A stretch of 64,000 nucleotides of DNA from the NCBI GenBank assembly GCA_030685235.1, contig MU839136.1, positions 62,001 through 126,000 on the forward strand, given 5' to 3'. The stretch is from Copromyces sp. CBS 386.78. Lineage: Eukaryota > Ascomycota > Sordariomycetes > Sordariales > Sordariaceae. Made by a program: the position numbers and the translations under genes. Shown one piece after another: positions 11,918 to 27,825 of this stretch. The first letter of the stretch is position 1. Every line of letters begins with the position of its first letter. Below the pieces are notes generated by a model. The model made no database searches. It worked only from the letters and a program-made list of their open reading frames with translations, and was not told where the DNA came from.

Positions 11918-13503
11918 CTAGTTCCATCTTCTCTCTCCCTTGCTTGGACTTCTTCGAGGGGTTCGTGGAGGCAATATCATCCTCACATCAGGTGAATTGT
12001 CGGTGTCGGTCGCATCGTCAAAGAATTGCTGACGAGCTCGCCTCGGGGTTTCGATGGGCGCAAAGATGTACGCCTGCTGTGGGTTGTGGTGAAACGCCGG
12101 GGTGCTGAAAATTGGATGAACCGGAGTCTGCGGCGGCGCTGCTACTGGTGCCGGTTCTGCATGTTTCCTGGGAGATGATGGTCTCAATGCTCCAGAATCA
12201 CGCAGGGAGCCGAATCCTATATTGGTACCAATGATGGCGACCAGGAATGCTGATAGGATGAAGCCCTGTGTACAAGTTAGCAGTTGATTCAAACACATGA
12301 CGTACAAGTATCTTCAACTTACCCAGGTTTTGTAGGATATGATAGTAAAGAACTCATTCAATATCTCGGCCATATTCCTTGCTGAGATCTGAGTCATCAT
12401 CACAGTCGACGGGTCCTGGTTCATACACGCTTCCCATTCGTTACAGGGCATCTCCAAAGCCGGTGCCCGATTTAACTTGGGAGCGCATAGGTTTTTGTGG
12501 TAGTTGCTTGTACATTGCGATATCTCGTGCATCAAGTTTGACCGAGCCTTGTCAGCGGCACGCGAGAGATCGTTGCGTACAGCCATTACGCAACTAAAAA
12601 CCGCGAACAGAATAACGCCAATCAAAAACGTGTTGATGACGAACTGTAGCCACCTCGAGAGCACTGCCGGAGCAGCAGGGTATTTGCTGACGGTGTCGAG
12701 GAAGCTGGTCAACCAGCCGGGGTCCGCGTTCTTGTCTGTCGAGGACCGCCTCCTTCCTGGTCGTACACCCTCCTCCCAATCACTATCAGATTCATCGGAT
12801 GCATGGTCGAGGCGAGATCGTACGCTTCCAACGTCACGGTCGCCGCGTTGGCGCTTGCGCTTCCTCTGCCTCCCATTTTGGAAGTATTGCCTGGTGAACA
12901 TGGCCTTGCCCGCTTGTAGTGGTGTGTAAGCCGTATCCGGAATCTTGAAACTGTCGTTGAACATAGTCTCGGGGGTGTCGGGTGGCATTTCGGATATGTC
13001 CGTCATGGTGGGACTAGCCTCTGAGGGCGAATCTAATGCCTTCTCATCGGACCGCTTCTGTGGTGTAGCAAAGGCGGGGTTTCGGAACTGGGGCGCTGTC
13101 GGCTTGTTCTGAAGTTGGGGGTTGAAGGATGTATTAGGAGGTTTAAGAGTATCTCGGTGCTCGTTGATCATGTTGTTTCGGGGAGTAGCTGTCGGGGCTC
13201 CGAACGTGGGGTTGCTAGTCTTTGGTGTTGAACTACTGAACGAAGCTGTTGGCGCAATGACGTCCTGTTAGCTAGAAGCTACTAGACCACAACGCTGGAG
13301 ACGAAACCCAAGTTATATCACCGCCGAGTAAAGTTCAAGAAGAGGTGTTGGCAATTATAGGTTGCGTCGCATGCAGTACAAGAGTGCCACTTACATAGTG
13401 GTGGTTGGTTTGACAGAAAAGAAGCATATGGGCTAGTGTGGTCCACGGGCGGCTTGCTCTCGAATTCCCATTCCATGGGCGACTCGTTTCCTCGGCGATC
13501 CAT
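11918..13503 (-). CDS. brr6: Brr6/Brl1-family nuclear envelope protein, 459 aa
   Basis: Three exons join in frame: 13503–13395, 13245–12323 and 12265–11918, with introns of 149 and 57 bp. The protein starts MDRRGNESPMEWEFE. It has a long disordered N-terminus with a basic cluster (RQRKRKRQR) and an acidic patch, then membrane segment 1 at about 235–259. A lumenal domain of about 85 residues carries four cysteines (about 281, 290, 304, 310), and membrane segment 2 lies at about 345–365, followed by a Pro-rich tail. Two membrane spans around a four-cysteine disulfide domain define the Brl1/Brr6 family (Pfam Brr6_like_C_C), which acts at the nuclear envelope in nuclear pore assembly and membrane lipid homeostasis. 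The intron 1 acceptor is an inference: a nearer AG would put exon 2 out of frame, so I used the AG ending at 13246. The gene is divergent from IWS1. Confidence 0.85.
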
Positions 13504-14205
13504 GATGGCGGGCAGTCGATGTTGATGCTTTTAGGAAGTTCACATTTGCCTTGGGAGTTGATGGGTGACTGGACAGTCCCGGTCTTATGGTTGACTGGGA
13601 GCGCGGGACGACGTCAGATAGTCCTCGATTTTGGGGGGGAAAAGAGCTTCTGGAGTTCAGGGATAGCACGGAAGTTGCCCAGCACCAAGTTCGGTCGTGG
13701 TGGCAACGGCGCGCCAAAGTAAGTCTAAACACTGGAATTCGGTCCCAAATAATTTGGCCCTGGTCGTGACTGCCTTCTGCTCCCTGGCTTCTGTTGCGTG
13801 CCTGCATCCACTGCAGGGCAGAAAGTTTGGGGTGGAGTGTCTTTAAGTAGGGACACCCCACAGCGTGTAAAGCCACCCCGTGCAACCACCGTACTGCAGT
13901 GACGCTGGACCGTGAACAGTGACGAAGGCTGCAACGCCCGGCGCGGTACTTCTAGATTTGCTCGTGGCTAAACAGCGCACAGACCAAGCGGCCAGCCCGT
14001 TGCCTTGTCTGGGAGGTCGATGGATTGAGAGTTGAACCTTTGCCCATTCACTAAAACAACCAAACCGCAATTCAAACCAAAATTTTCAATCATTGACTCG
14101 TCTTCTTTTTCGCCAGGGGCTGCTGCGTCTAGGAGAAAAGCCCGCTTTTGAGATACCCAAACGAACCATCCCTCTCCGATCAGCACATCCCCTTCAGCAA
14201 CAGCC
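13504..14205. promoter_or_regulatory. Shared divergent promoter region between brr6-like gene and iws1
   Basis: These 702 bp separate the start codons of two genes that read away from each other, so both promoters must lie here. I see no clear TATA element. Pyrimidine-rich stretches occur close to the IWS1 start (about 14095–14125). Confidence 0.5.
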
Positions 14206-15637
14206 ATGTCGGACGCCGTTTCTCCGGCGGGTTCCCCTGCTGCCGAACCCACTGAGCATCACGATGAGGACCAGGTCAACGAGACGCACCAGGATGACGG
14301 AAGCAATCACGGAGGCGACAACGAGGATAAAGATGGAGGCAATGACGAAGACCACCGAGATAAGGATTCCGATGTCCTGTCCGAAATCGACGAGGAGGAG
14401 TTTGGCGATGACTACGGCGCCCGGCCTGTTGACATTGACGAGAATGTGGCCATGAAGCTGAAGGCGCGGAGGAAGACGACCACAGACACGACAAAGAAGC
14501 CAAAAGAAGGACGGAGGCCCAAGAAGCGGTCGCGTGATGACGATGACGTTGACGCTGCGGATGACGACGGTGAGCGCCGACCACGCAAGGTCCGCGCCGA
14601 GGGCGAGCGGCGTGCTAGGAAGGAGGAAGAGGACCGGGCAGCACAAGCGGAGGAGAACCTCACTCCAGATGAGCGCAGACGACGCGCTTTGGAGCGCGCC
14701 ATCGACGCTGCTGTCAAGAACCCCACCAAGCGGAGACGAAAGAAGGATGATATTGTAAGGAGTCTCCCATTGTCACTGTGCAGGGTTTGTCGTGCAGGCA
14801 TGCTGACCGATATCTGAGCAGGACCTGGAAGAGGAGACGGACGAACAGATTGCGAACCTGAAGGTCGCCATGGAGAAGGCCTGCGTAGCCGACAACGAAG
14901 CCCGCGAACAAAAGCAGCCCGCCGTGCACAAGCTCAAGCTTCTACCGCAAGTTACCGCGATTCTAAACCGGACCGCGATCCAGGACTCCGTACTCGACCC
15001 GGAAATCAATTTCCTCCAGTCTGTCAGATACTTCCTGGAACCTCTGAACGACGGAAGTTTGCCCGCGTACAACATTCAGCGTGCCATCATGAGCGCGCTC
15101 ATGAAGCTGCCCATCAACAAGGACGTGCTTCTGAGTAGCGGCATCGGCAAGGTCGTCGTTTACTACAACAAGAGCAAGAGCCCCAGCGCGGACATCAAGC
15201 GTGATGCGGAGCGTTTGCTGGGCGAATGGAGTCGTCTGATCCTGAAGAGGACCGACGACTACAAGAAGCGTCACATCGAGATGCGCGAAATCGATGTTAG
15301 GTATGTCCCCTTGTCTGTCTTCCTCTGTTACTAAACGCTAACCCCTCTTCCTTGCACCAGCGCCGTACGAGGCCAGCGCGAAGGCGGCAGCTCCCAAGTG
15401 ACGCTGACCCAGCGTCCCGCCGGCAAGTCCCGCTACGAAATCGAGCGCGAGCGCGCCCTCGCTCCCGAGGTACGCAACAACAACCGCGCCAGGCCCGTCG
15501 GCCTTCCCGCCAGCTACACCATTGCTCCCAAGAGCACCTATATCCCGGGCCAGGCGCCGACCGATCATCGTCCCATTGGTCACAGCGGTCACGAGGCTTT
15601 CCGGAGGATGACCCAGAAGGGCAAAGGAAAGCGCTAA
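14206..15637 (+). CDS. iws1: Transcription elongation factor IWS1/Spn1, 434 aa
   Basis: Three exons join in frame: 14206–14754, 14822–15300 and 15361–15637, with introns of 67 and 60 bp. Exon 1 encodes a highly acidic then basic disordered region (residues 1–183). The conserved core follows: a TFIIS N-terminal (LW)-type helical domain at about 243–325, with NFLQSVRYFLEPLNDGSLP at its start and RLLGEWSRLI near its end. The C-terminus is basic with a PTDHRPIGH segment and ends GKGKR. IWS1 works in the nucleus with the histone chaperone Spt6 on elongating RNA polymerase II. Length and domain order fit fungal IWS1 proteins. The gene is divergent from the Brr6-like gene and convergent with the SR-protein kinase gene. 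Confidence 0.93.
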
Positions 15638-16993
15638 AAAGACGTTGAATATCCTGGTTCCGGGGTATCACTTGAATTTCGTGAGATATGATACATACAT
15701 CCCGAGAGCGTGACGAGGAGAGGTAGACATGGAGGCACGGCATGGTTGTGGACGAACGGAAAAGGAACTACAGCAGGGATGAAATTATTGGTATCTACAT
15801 GTGAAAACGAAAAATCCATTTACTGCTCTTGCTGGTGCTGCTATACGAAGAGGACACGGTTGGCTGGAGGATACCTCTTATGCTTTCACAGACAAATGAC
15901 AGGGTTGGCTCGGTTCTCAATACACATAGAATGAAATAGGGGCATCTGGGAAAGTTACATATTAATCATTGCACTTGCACTTGAATACATACTTCACATA
16001 AGACTTTATGCAAGCCATGCCTCTAGAGTTCCGATAATCCGTGATAAACTCGGTCATGCCCACGCAACTGGATACAACTGGAAATCAAAACAACCGCTTT
16101 CACGGCATCACTATTTCTTCTACCTACTCTACCAGGGTTACTTACGTACCCGACTGAATCTAAACTCACTAACTCTTAACCAAATCAAAAACACTCACAC
16201 GGAACTAACAACCACGGGACATGGACTACTTCGCTTGCTGGTATATTTTGTACGAAAACTACACTGAGAACGAAAAACAAACCAGAAAAACCAAAACGAA
16301 CGTGGGTAGGTATCTATCTGACTGGTCTTTCGCTTCTAAAAACAAGTTGCCTGAAAACGCACACTCCTCCGACGTAACGATTTAGATAAACATAAAAGCA
16401 AGGAAAAGGGCCAACACGCTGGCTCTCCGCTGAAACCATGACAGGGCCAGACCAAATGAGGTGGGGTGTTGATGAATGGATGCTACCAGTGGAGAGAGAA
16501 GATATGAAGAGCGTCGAGCTGTGTACTTTAATGGTACAGCGACAACACCCTGGGGCGTTTGGCCTTGTCCCAAGAGGTATTGTATGTAGCTCAGATGTGT
16601 TCTTTGCTTTCTTGCTTTTGATGCGCTAGCGCGAGCCCATATTCGACAAGGCTGGACGTGAAACAGAGAAAGAGGAAATTCTCTAGTCGAGGTATAGTGA
16701 AACCCATTTGTCTTTATAAGCCTGCCTGCCAGCGCAGCGGGTAGAATGAGCGTTCGTTCCAACATCTCTCTGCATTATACCAACAAAGGTGAAAAAAAGA
16801 AGATGATGCTCTCTCTCTCTTCAAGGCGTGGGTGTGTGTGTTTCCGCCCAGGAGCAGTAGTGTCCATTTAAGCCAGCCAGCTTCTTCCCCTGGTTCTTTG
16901 TCATGTCACCTCCCCCCTCCCCACCCCGCCTGTCCAGTGTCCAGTGTCCTCGGTGACACTAGGACTAAGCGACAAAAACAACAAAAAAAGCAT
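15638..16993. other. 3' flanks of two convergent genes
   Basis: IWS1 ends at 15637 and the kinase ends at 16994 from the other side. The stretch between should hold both 3' untranslated regions. It is richer in A/T than the coding regions, with no protein-like frame. Confidence 0.55.
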
Positions 16994-19900
<2,907 letters not shown>

Positions 19901-22900
19901 TGTTGGTATGCAGGAGGCAAGCTGTCGCTATCGTACACGGGCCGGAGCGCGGTAGGAAGACGAAGTCGCGATCGTTTGTTTGGTGGTGAGGATATTAGTA
20001 CAGCAGCTGGAGTGCGCGAACTTGCGAAGGTCGCCGCCGTTAATAGCGAAGACAGGAGTGAGTTGATGGTTGTGGGGAAGGGCCCAAAATGCGATGCGAC
20101 GGCGGCTAGTAGTGGAGTGCAAGAAGTCTCAAAATCTCACTGCCCTGGTCTGACGAGTCCCTTGTTAGCTCCTGATGCCTTGGGGCATTGGGTCATCAAA
20201 ACAGGTTCAGGTGACGAAACGCGACTGATTCGGCGCCCAGTAACATGGGATAGAAGCGTGCAAGTAAGGTAAGTCGATGGGGCAACGGGAGAAGGATCAA
20301 GGCCGCGACTGTCGCCTAAGCTCGTGGTGTGTCGTGCGCATAACAAACCCAATTGCTGCGGCAATCGAGGGTATTGTTTGTGCCAGTCAACGTCTCTCGT
20401 CGCCGGTCCTCCATCCGATTCCCCTGGCTAGAAACGAAGATGATGGACGCGTATGGACGGATCGCGCAGTGGCGGATTTTCGGGCCAAGAAGCGTGAAAG
20501 CAGCAGAGCGCCCCGCGCCTCTTTGCAAATCCGCGCCAAGCAACAACGATAGCTTATGACTAACCTGGAGAGAGATGCCTGTGGTCTTTTGGATATTCCA
20601 GAAGTCCGAATGGAATCGCTGGTGCTGGCAGTATGTAGGCAAGTCTAGTCGAACCAAACAAATGACAAGGCCGTTCGGTATGGATACAGTGGATTGTTGT
20701 CGTAATTCAAAACACCAGTCGGACTGGGTTCAAGGGGCCTATAGATGGGGCAAGGACTTCTTGGCTCGTGATAAGAGAAAGTGTGTAATCGTTATGCTTT
20801 TATTCGAAAAGGTTAGGTAGGTGTCGGGTGGTTGGCCAGAAGGGATTTCAAGATTTCCCGTGTCTGTCACGATCAGAAGTGGAAGAAAGAAGTTGAAAGA
20901 AAAAAAGAGAGCTTGATTTCGCGCGCAACGTGACAAGGACGTCATCTAGTAATAGCCGCTGCAGACACTGCAGTGCCGCCGCGGACGGAAAATGTGCCTT
21001 GCCTTGCTCGTTGCGATCACCTTTTTCACAGGTTGCTGCCCTGTCCGCAGGCTGGGATATGTAGGTACCTGGACTGCTTGCTATAGCAGGGTGGTTGGTT
21101 GGTAGTCGCAAGAAAGAGTTCGTTTGATTTCGACGTCGGGTGTCCGCAACCAACTGCTCAAACCGTTGCGGTACGTAGTAGTACTCGTTGTATAAAATAC
21201 GGTATGTATTGCACTATGCGCGGGGAGGGGCTGAATGGTATCAGGAACTACGGGTACCTGGTCGCCGGGGTATCACGGGTTAGAAGGTTGGGTATAAGTC
21301 GAGCGCAAAGACATCGCTCGCGAAGAGGTACCTCTAAGCAATGCAAAAGATTCTACCTATAAGGCTGGTGCAAGATAGGGTATGCGATGTAATGTCCTCA
21401 AATGCCCAACGTGCTGGCGCAGAGCAGAAGCAGCACGCAGAGACGAAATTGACGCAGTTGAGAAACTTGAAGACGGAAGTACACAGGAGGAAAAAGAGGT
21501 CACATTGCGCCTCTGATATCAGGATTGCGACGACGTCGGGTCTTGTTGTGAAAGAGAAAGGGAAATGGAAAATATAAGCCACCTACTCAAGTACCCAACA
21601 GGGTTTGGCAGGGAATCCAAGTCGTTAGTCCAACGTGACTGCCTGGATATCTCTCTTGATCTCTGTGAGAGGGGCTCGAGGGCTCTTTCTCCAGGGCCCG
21701 GGCTGTGCGCGATCAGTCTGCAATATCAACCAATCTCCCCATGTCGTCGCAACCTATATAGAGGAAGGAACGAAGCCATCGTCCAACCCTCAATCGTCAC
21801 TCACGGTCTAACCCAACCCGACTGGCAGCAAGCAAGAGCGATGAGGTGGTGGTCCCTCGGAGCGGGGTTAGCGACGACCTACCGCTAGGAAGCAGAAGTC
21901 TTGCAGCTGGCACGGGGCCATGTTCCAGGTTCTCACAGCTGGCTGCCCGTCACCTGTTTCACACCAGCCCGATCCTTTTTCTTCCGTTGCGACATAACTT
22001 GTCGTCGACGACATCCGCTATCATTACTAGGTAGTACCAACCACAACCACAACCCTTGTGTTGTGAGGATTGAGCCGCCCAAGAGGACGGGACGGAACTT
22101 GAACGTGTTGATGCGTAGAGTGTTTACAGGTTGGCTTTGTTTTTCCATCCCGTAGCTGCTCTTTCTTTTCATCTTTCGTCTTTGAATGACGGATGGGAAC
22201 CCTGCCGTCGAGATGCACATTGAAACAAATGCCGTCTGGAAGCTAGTATTTTTATACCTCTACCCTCGAGAGCCCCTGTCAGCCTCTTTCGCTTTTTGTG
22301 ACCGCCAGAAAGAAACCTTGATACTATTCATGTGTCTAGTTGTGAATATCGAGTCCACATACACATTCCTTCATTATCCACTACAACAGTAGACGGGTAT
22401 CATAGTTCATCTCGTTCACATAAAAAGCTACATACTTTCAAGGATGAAACTAGCTAGCATCTGATGCGGCCAGGGCACCCAACCCCACCCCTTCTTCCCT
22501 CCCAACTCGCTTGGCAGGCCCTTGTCCTGTCCCTGCACCCCGCGGTGCCGTTCGTCGATATCAGTGGTCCATGTCGTTGTTCAGCTGTTCCAGGCTGAAC
22601 CAGGTTGCCAACCTTTTTCAAAAAGGACCATCCTGACCTGACGGCCCATCTGCATTCTTTCGTCATATCCTTCCTTCTCGGGTCGTGAGCAGTCAACGTC
22701 GTCAAGTTCCCAATGTCCGACTGAGTCAACTTTTCAAGACTCATCTGCGTTTGGCTTGAATGGGTTTCATTCGGCTGACGAACCTCCTCTCCAATCATCT
22801 AAGCCATTAGATTAAATGCGTCTTGTTCCTTCTGCCAACATTTTCGTATCCTCATGTATGCGTATGGGGATAGGGATAGCTCAAAAGCGCCAGTCAGTGA

Positions 22901-23686
22901 TGAATGCTCTTCGGTTGCCATCTACATGCTCGGTAGGTCTTGAATGACCTTACCGTAGGCTATGCAGCTTGGGGATGTCGCTTCGAGACCGGCCAGATAC
23001 GTGTTGAGACATTGCAGAGCTGCATCAATCTCAAACATCGCCCTTTTTGTTGGGGTTGTGTCGGTTGTGCTTCTTCAAAGAGGCACGATTTCCAAGCTCT
23101 CTCGGCTGTCCCTAGACCCGGTGTAACAACGAATCTCCCAGCCGTTCGGTCGAAATCAAGGGTTGATCACCAAGTGTTTCCTGCCGACCGCGACGTCCTC
23201 GATGGCTGCATCCGTATCGTCTTCGAGAGTTCGAGTGACTCTGGGTGTTACTCGGCTTGCTGGAGCGTTGCCAAGAAACGGTACGATTTCGACTCCATAT
23301 GGAGGGCCTCCGGGTACTGGTACCGTATTCGTACAGCGTTATATCTATCTCCCTCTGCATTAGAGGCCCATCTTCGAAGCAACTAGTCGACGATTTTCGA
23401 AGTGTTAACTGTCAACGAACACGGCTCTGGATATGGGTTGATAAGATCGTAGTGCGTCTCGTCCAGGTTCGAACGGAGCTGTATCGTAGCAAGACCTCCT
23501 CGCACCATCCTGTCACTCTCAAGCAGAGTAGAACTTGATGGTTGGGTTGGCCAGTGCACCCCTTCGACGGAATACCGACGGCCTCGGTGCCGTACACCAG
23601 ATCGTTGTTGTATATCGTTCCTTCTCCTTTCCATAACGTGTCGTATACCTTCAGCCCTTTGCTGACTCCCAGTGTTTCATTTCGAA
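19901..23686. other. Gene-free stretch of 3.8 kb upstream of the SR-protein kinase
   Basis: I see only short, unrelated frames on both strands and no domain motif. The first few hundred bases above 19900 are the kinase promoter and leader. A non-coding RNA or a gene of small exons cannot be excluded. Confidence 0.45.
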
Positions 23687-25079
23687 TTAGTTGTTTAACG
23701 GTGTTGCGGGCTCTCGCTCAATATCTGTTTCGCGCGACCGATCCATGGTGCTGCTGCTTGCCGGTGGTATCGCCAGGATACTTTGGTCGCTTCTGTTCAC
23801 GTATTTCCGTTCGGTCCAGTCGGAACGGGCTCGGCGTGCTGATGCCCCCGCCGATCTTTCATTTTCGACGACTATATCGAGGCTCGCCCGCTCTGGAGTT
23901 TTGAAGGCATGAAGGAATAGAGCCCTCAGGGTGGGTGTTGAGGCAGCCATAATGGTGCAAGCTCCCTCGGCGAAGCCCCAAACTACCAGAAGGAACCCAT
24001 CATCTGTTCTAAGGGTTAGCAGGATTTTACTCCAAAAAATCAGGGGCTTGTGTGTGTGAATAGGAGAACTCACAGTTAAAGTCTTCACTCTCTAAGCGGC
24101 TGATTGTCGATACCTTGACAAATCCTGCGATTCCGGCACTATGATGTTCATTGTCCGTTAGCAGAGCTCCGGTAAACTTTCTATGGTCCCGAAGATTGTG
24201 GCTTTTCTCATACAAGATTCCCATGCTCATGGCTAGAGCCACGCCAACCTTTTCACCTCGGTACATGTGGAATCGCAAAAGGATTCGCCACGGTAGCAGC
24301 GCAAGGACGATGTCACACAAGGACGAGTAAACTAGAAAGGAGGGAACAACAGTGATCAGTAAAGCTTTTGGTGGAAAAGCGTCTTGGGTCGGATACTTAC
24401 TTCCGCCAGCAATCGAATAGGAAAGGAAAGAATTGGAGTCCCAGCATTTTTTAACCTTGATATGGGGGTTCCATGTCGCCTCCGGAGGGTCACACCGAAG
24501 CCAGAACAAAAAGGAGCTGCTGATATGGCCTAGCGTCAAACTGATGATGATAAACCAGATGAGCTGCTTTAACCAGCCATCCGTGAGTCGAAGAAGCGTC
24601 ACGGCAAAGGATACTTTGCTGAACATCACGTCTAGGACCGATATGGTGCCAACGACAGCACCGAGAATACCCAGATAACTCCAGTTCTCCACGGGAACAT
24701 CATGGCTATGCAGCCCGTATCCCATCAGGACGGTGGTAGTGACAACGGCGGTGCTGATGAAGAGTAGGGTCTTAGTGATGAAACTGCGTCAGCTCTATTC
24801 ATGTGACGAAAAGTATTTCCAAGGATTGGGAATGACCGCTTGGATAATAAATACCAAAGGGAACTAAGGCAAGGAACCTAAAGTTGAAGGGAATATGGAC
24901 GAGTGGCATACCCAAGCTACTATCAACAAGTGATCATCCCACCAAAGGCTGCGGCCACGGACGATCTTGCAGTACAGGCGAAGGCCTACGAAGGTGGTGC
25001 AGGCGGTTTGAACACTCCACAATATAGCCAACAACGCCGCTCCCCGAGGGTTGGAAGAAGGAGGAACGTATACTGACAT
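23687..25079 (-). CDS. Rhodopsin-fold integral membrane protein (PTH11/SAT4-like), exon 1 junction unresolved
   Basis: The exons visible are 25079 to about 24928 or 24912, then 24783–24401, 24331–24214, 24138–24074 and 24003–23687, with introns of 69, 75 and 70 bp. The protein has the fungal rhodopsin-fold domain (Pfam Fung_rhodopsin): GLRLYCKIVRGRSLWWDDH in the first helices, FSKVSFAVTLLRL, a Cys-containing loop (LRCDPPEATW), DIVLALLPWR, RGEKVGVALAMSMG and the family hallmark VKVSTISRLESEDF, then AASTPTLRALF and a charged cytosolic tail. Such seven-helix proteins sit in the plasma membrane; ligands are mostly unknown. The first intron is the problem: the natural donor after VAW (GTATGC at 24911) leaves the frame off by one. 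A weak donor (GTTGAT at 24927) restores it and gives 344 aa. The gene may be damaged. Confidence 0.72.
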
Positions 25080-27825
25080 CGCTCAGCGGCTTTGAAGGGG
25101 GCTGTTGAAGCATATGAAGGTAGAAATAATGCCGATGTTGACTACCTGTTAGCTAAAGGGCCAAGGATGGCCCAGTGCACGGAATTTCGCTGTCGACAAG
25201 AACGAGAAGATCCTTTGATGCTTTTTTATTGGAATCGAGGCAGTAGATCCACCATGTTAGACATTTCCGAGAAGTATAAACACCGCCAGTTTAGAGCCTC
25301 TAAGGAAGATGGGTTCGCTCTTGTCGATATCTGTGTTTCTTTTCTACTCGTTAGGCTGTCGTGAAGCTGATATTCGAAACTAAGCTGTCAACCAAGGGCT
25401 GTTGTCCAAGGGCCTCGAAGTCGGAGTGTTCTTAGCTGTGTTACTATCCAAAGTTCATGGAAGCGGAGTGGGTGGTGGTGGTTAGGGTATTGGTCTCGAT
25501 GGTCGTGGCTTGAGTGAGAAATGTCGAACCCAAGAGTGGAGAGATCTAAAATGAGATAAAATCGAGAAAAGAGTGTTATCCACGTCCCTCCTAACTTTGA
25601 CATATACCAGCCAACTCAAACTGGAGGGACAAGACAGGAAGAAGAACACGATCAAAACAAGTGGCTAGGAAGAACGGGTATTGTCGTCTGAGCGTTAACC
25701 CCGGGATTTGACCGTTCATCAACTGCTGGGTCAGGCCAGGGGTATGGTGTTGTTGTTTTTTTAACCGCAGCGGCTTGTCTTGACTTGTCCAGACCCAGGA
25801 CTCCAGCCCGCACCCGTCTGCCCCCTGACTTGCTTGGTCTACCGAGATCTCTCGAGGCCATCCGTTTGGGGTTGGGGGCTTGCTTCCGCCCATCAACGCC
25901 CACAGGCCACCATCATGCACTTGCCTGGGTTATGTATTGACCAGTATCGCCAGTGTGTCTCGGTTGCGGAGCCGGGGGGGGGGCGGGTACAACAGTCCGA
26001 ACCAGAGGGAAAAAAGAAAAAGATATGTCCGCTGAAAGAGCCCTCAGGTGTCCCCCCAAGTAGTGACCGCATTTCAGCGCTCACTGCGTGCAGTTCGCTA
26101 AGGACGAGTCCCAAGCTTTTCGCTCGAGCCATGTTGGTGGTCCGCAAAATCTCGAAGCTCTGGCACCTAGCCAATGGGATCTTCCGCACTCCTGGGTGTA
26201 TCCACTTGGGATTTGGGTGACAGTGAAGTGCTGGGAACTTCATGACGACAACCCAATGAACACCGCTCGTATCTTGGATGATCGATCTCTTGCGCAACAA
26301 ATACTCCCGCTTCTTATTCCTTGGATACTTATCCCATCAGCAACATTGCTCCCAATACGGTAGGAGGGGTTTTGGACGGCGAAACAACCATGATGTCAAA
26401 GTGTATTTAGCCTGGGCCCGCCATCACCGTGCACGTCAAAACAAATGTCTCCGGCGTGCTGGGAGAAGATCCGGAGGTTAGCTAGTGGTAGGGCAGCCTG
26501 AGAGATAGCGATACTCCCTCGTGGTGAGGATAGACAGCTACCGGTGAGTGACACTCTGGGAAATGAAAGATGGGGTCGCTGAAAGGCGGAATGCGAGTGA
26601 TCGGGATTTTTTGGAGTATGTGCCGTCTTCAATGCAAGTGCATCGTTGACTGCGCAGGTAAAAAAAGAAAAAAAGCCAATTGAGGTTCAAGGAGGAGGTC
26701 TGTGTGTTCCGCTTGCCGGTCCGGACCCAGTTCTGTCAGTTTGGCAGTCACTGCCGGAAGCAACAAGCGAACTGGAGCACACCCACGAAGGATTGGATTT
26801 GCAGAAAAACGACGATGCGCGGCGCTGAATACCCGACGAACGAGATGATATGTGCCGATTCTGTCAGGGAGATTAGGTTGTGGAGGCGGTGGTCTCGTCG
26901 ATTGTCGCTGCCCCATTGAGACGGATCCGATGTCAAATAAACGAGGTTGGACTAGAACTACATAGTGATGTTCGGTGTGAAGAGGATCGGAAATTGGCAG
27001 AAGTTCACCGAGGTCCTCCGGCCGGTCGGCGGTCAGTGCGTCCGTGTCGTTACCTAGACTTAGTGAGGTGCCTGCCGGTTTGGTCGTACATACACATCGG
27101 GCCGTGGTACCGGCATGGCGTCCCTTAGCACGGGTCAAACACGGAAGGCACAACTTCGATGAAGCACAACATTCTCCTTAGGGTTGTATACAACGCTTTA
27201 ATCTTGTTGGTTTCGGCGGTACAACTATCTACACAGATGTGAACGAAAACGACAAAGAGCCTCAGCTATGGACCAGCTGAAAGCTCAATTAGACCCCAAC
27301 CACACAGTGGAGCACAGTGATTAAAAACTCGCCATAGATGGAGCTTGAGCCCTGATCGCTTGCACGACCGTATGCACGTAGGGCTGACCCAACCCACAAA
27401 CTGTTGGACACGGAACCCGCTCCGATGGCACCTTCTCCAGTGGAAGCCAGACGTTGTCAGAGGGCCTCGGAAGTGGAAGGCACAACCTGAACCTCAACAC
27501 CTGGGGCTCGATGGCCTGGCGCTCTGGCAAAAACACGGCAAGTACAACCACAACACTCGAACAAGGTGATGATGATCTTCAAAGACATGTATGACCTCAA
27601 GGAGGATCCCCCGCTTTCATTCCTTTTTGAATTGATACAATCGATCACAGCCAGCAATTCCGGAAGTCAGCCATACAACGCGTCGCGTGAGTACAGGTAC
27701 CGACTGACCACACTGACCTCCATATACCGCGACAGAAAAGAAAAGACAAAAAGGGCTGGCTCTGTCGGGTCTTCCCGTGCTTAACACCATCCTCCTACAT
27801 CGGCATTGCTCGTCAAAATGGGTAA
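25080..27825. other. Gene-free stretch of 2.7 kb
   Basis: No protein-like frame was found. A 174-codon frame at 26629–27153 on the minus strand has no domain character and I did not accept it. A short G-run lies at about 25974–25981. Confidence 0.45.

Noticed and set aside
13433..13885. A 150-codon frame on the minus strand overlapping the start of the brr6-like gene
   Set aside because: It overlaps the well-supported first exon (MDRRGNESPMEWEFE) in another frame and covers the divergent promoter region. It has no family resemblance.
26629..27153. A 174-codon frame on the minus strand
   Set aside because: No domain, no compositional character of a folded protein, and no splice partner exons. 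Long chance frames are common in this GC range.
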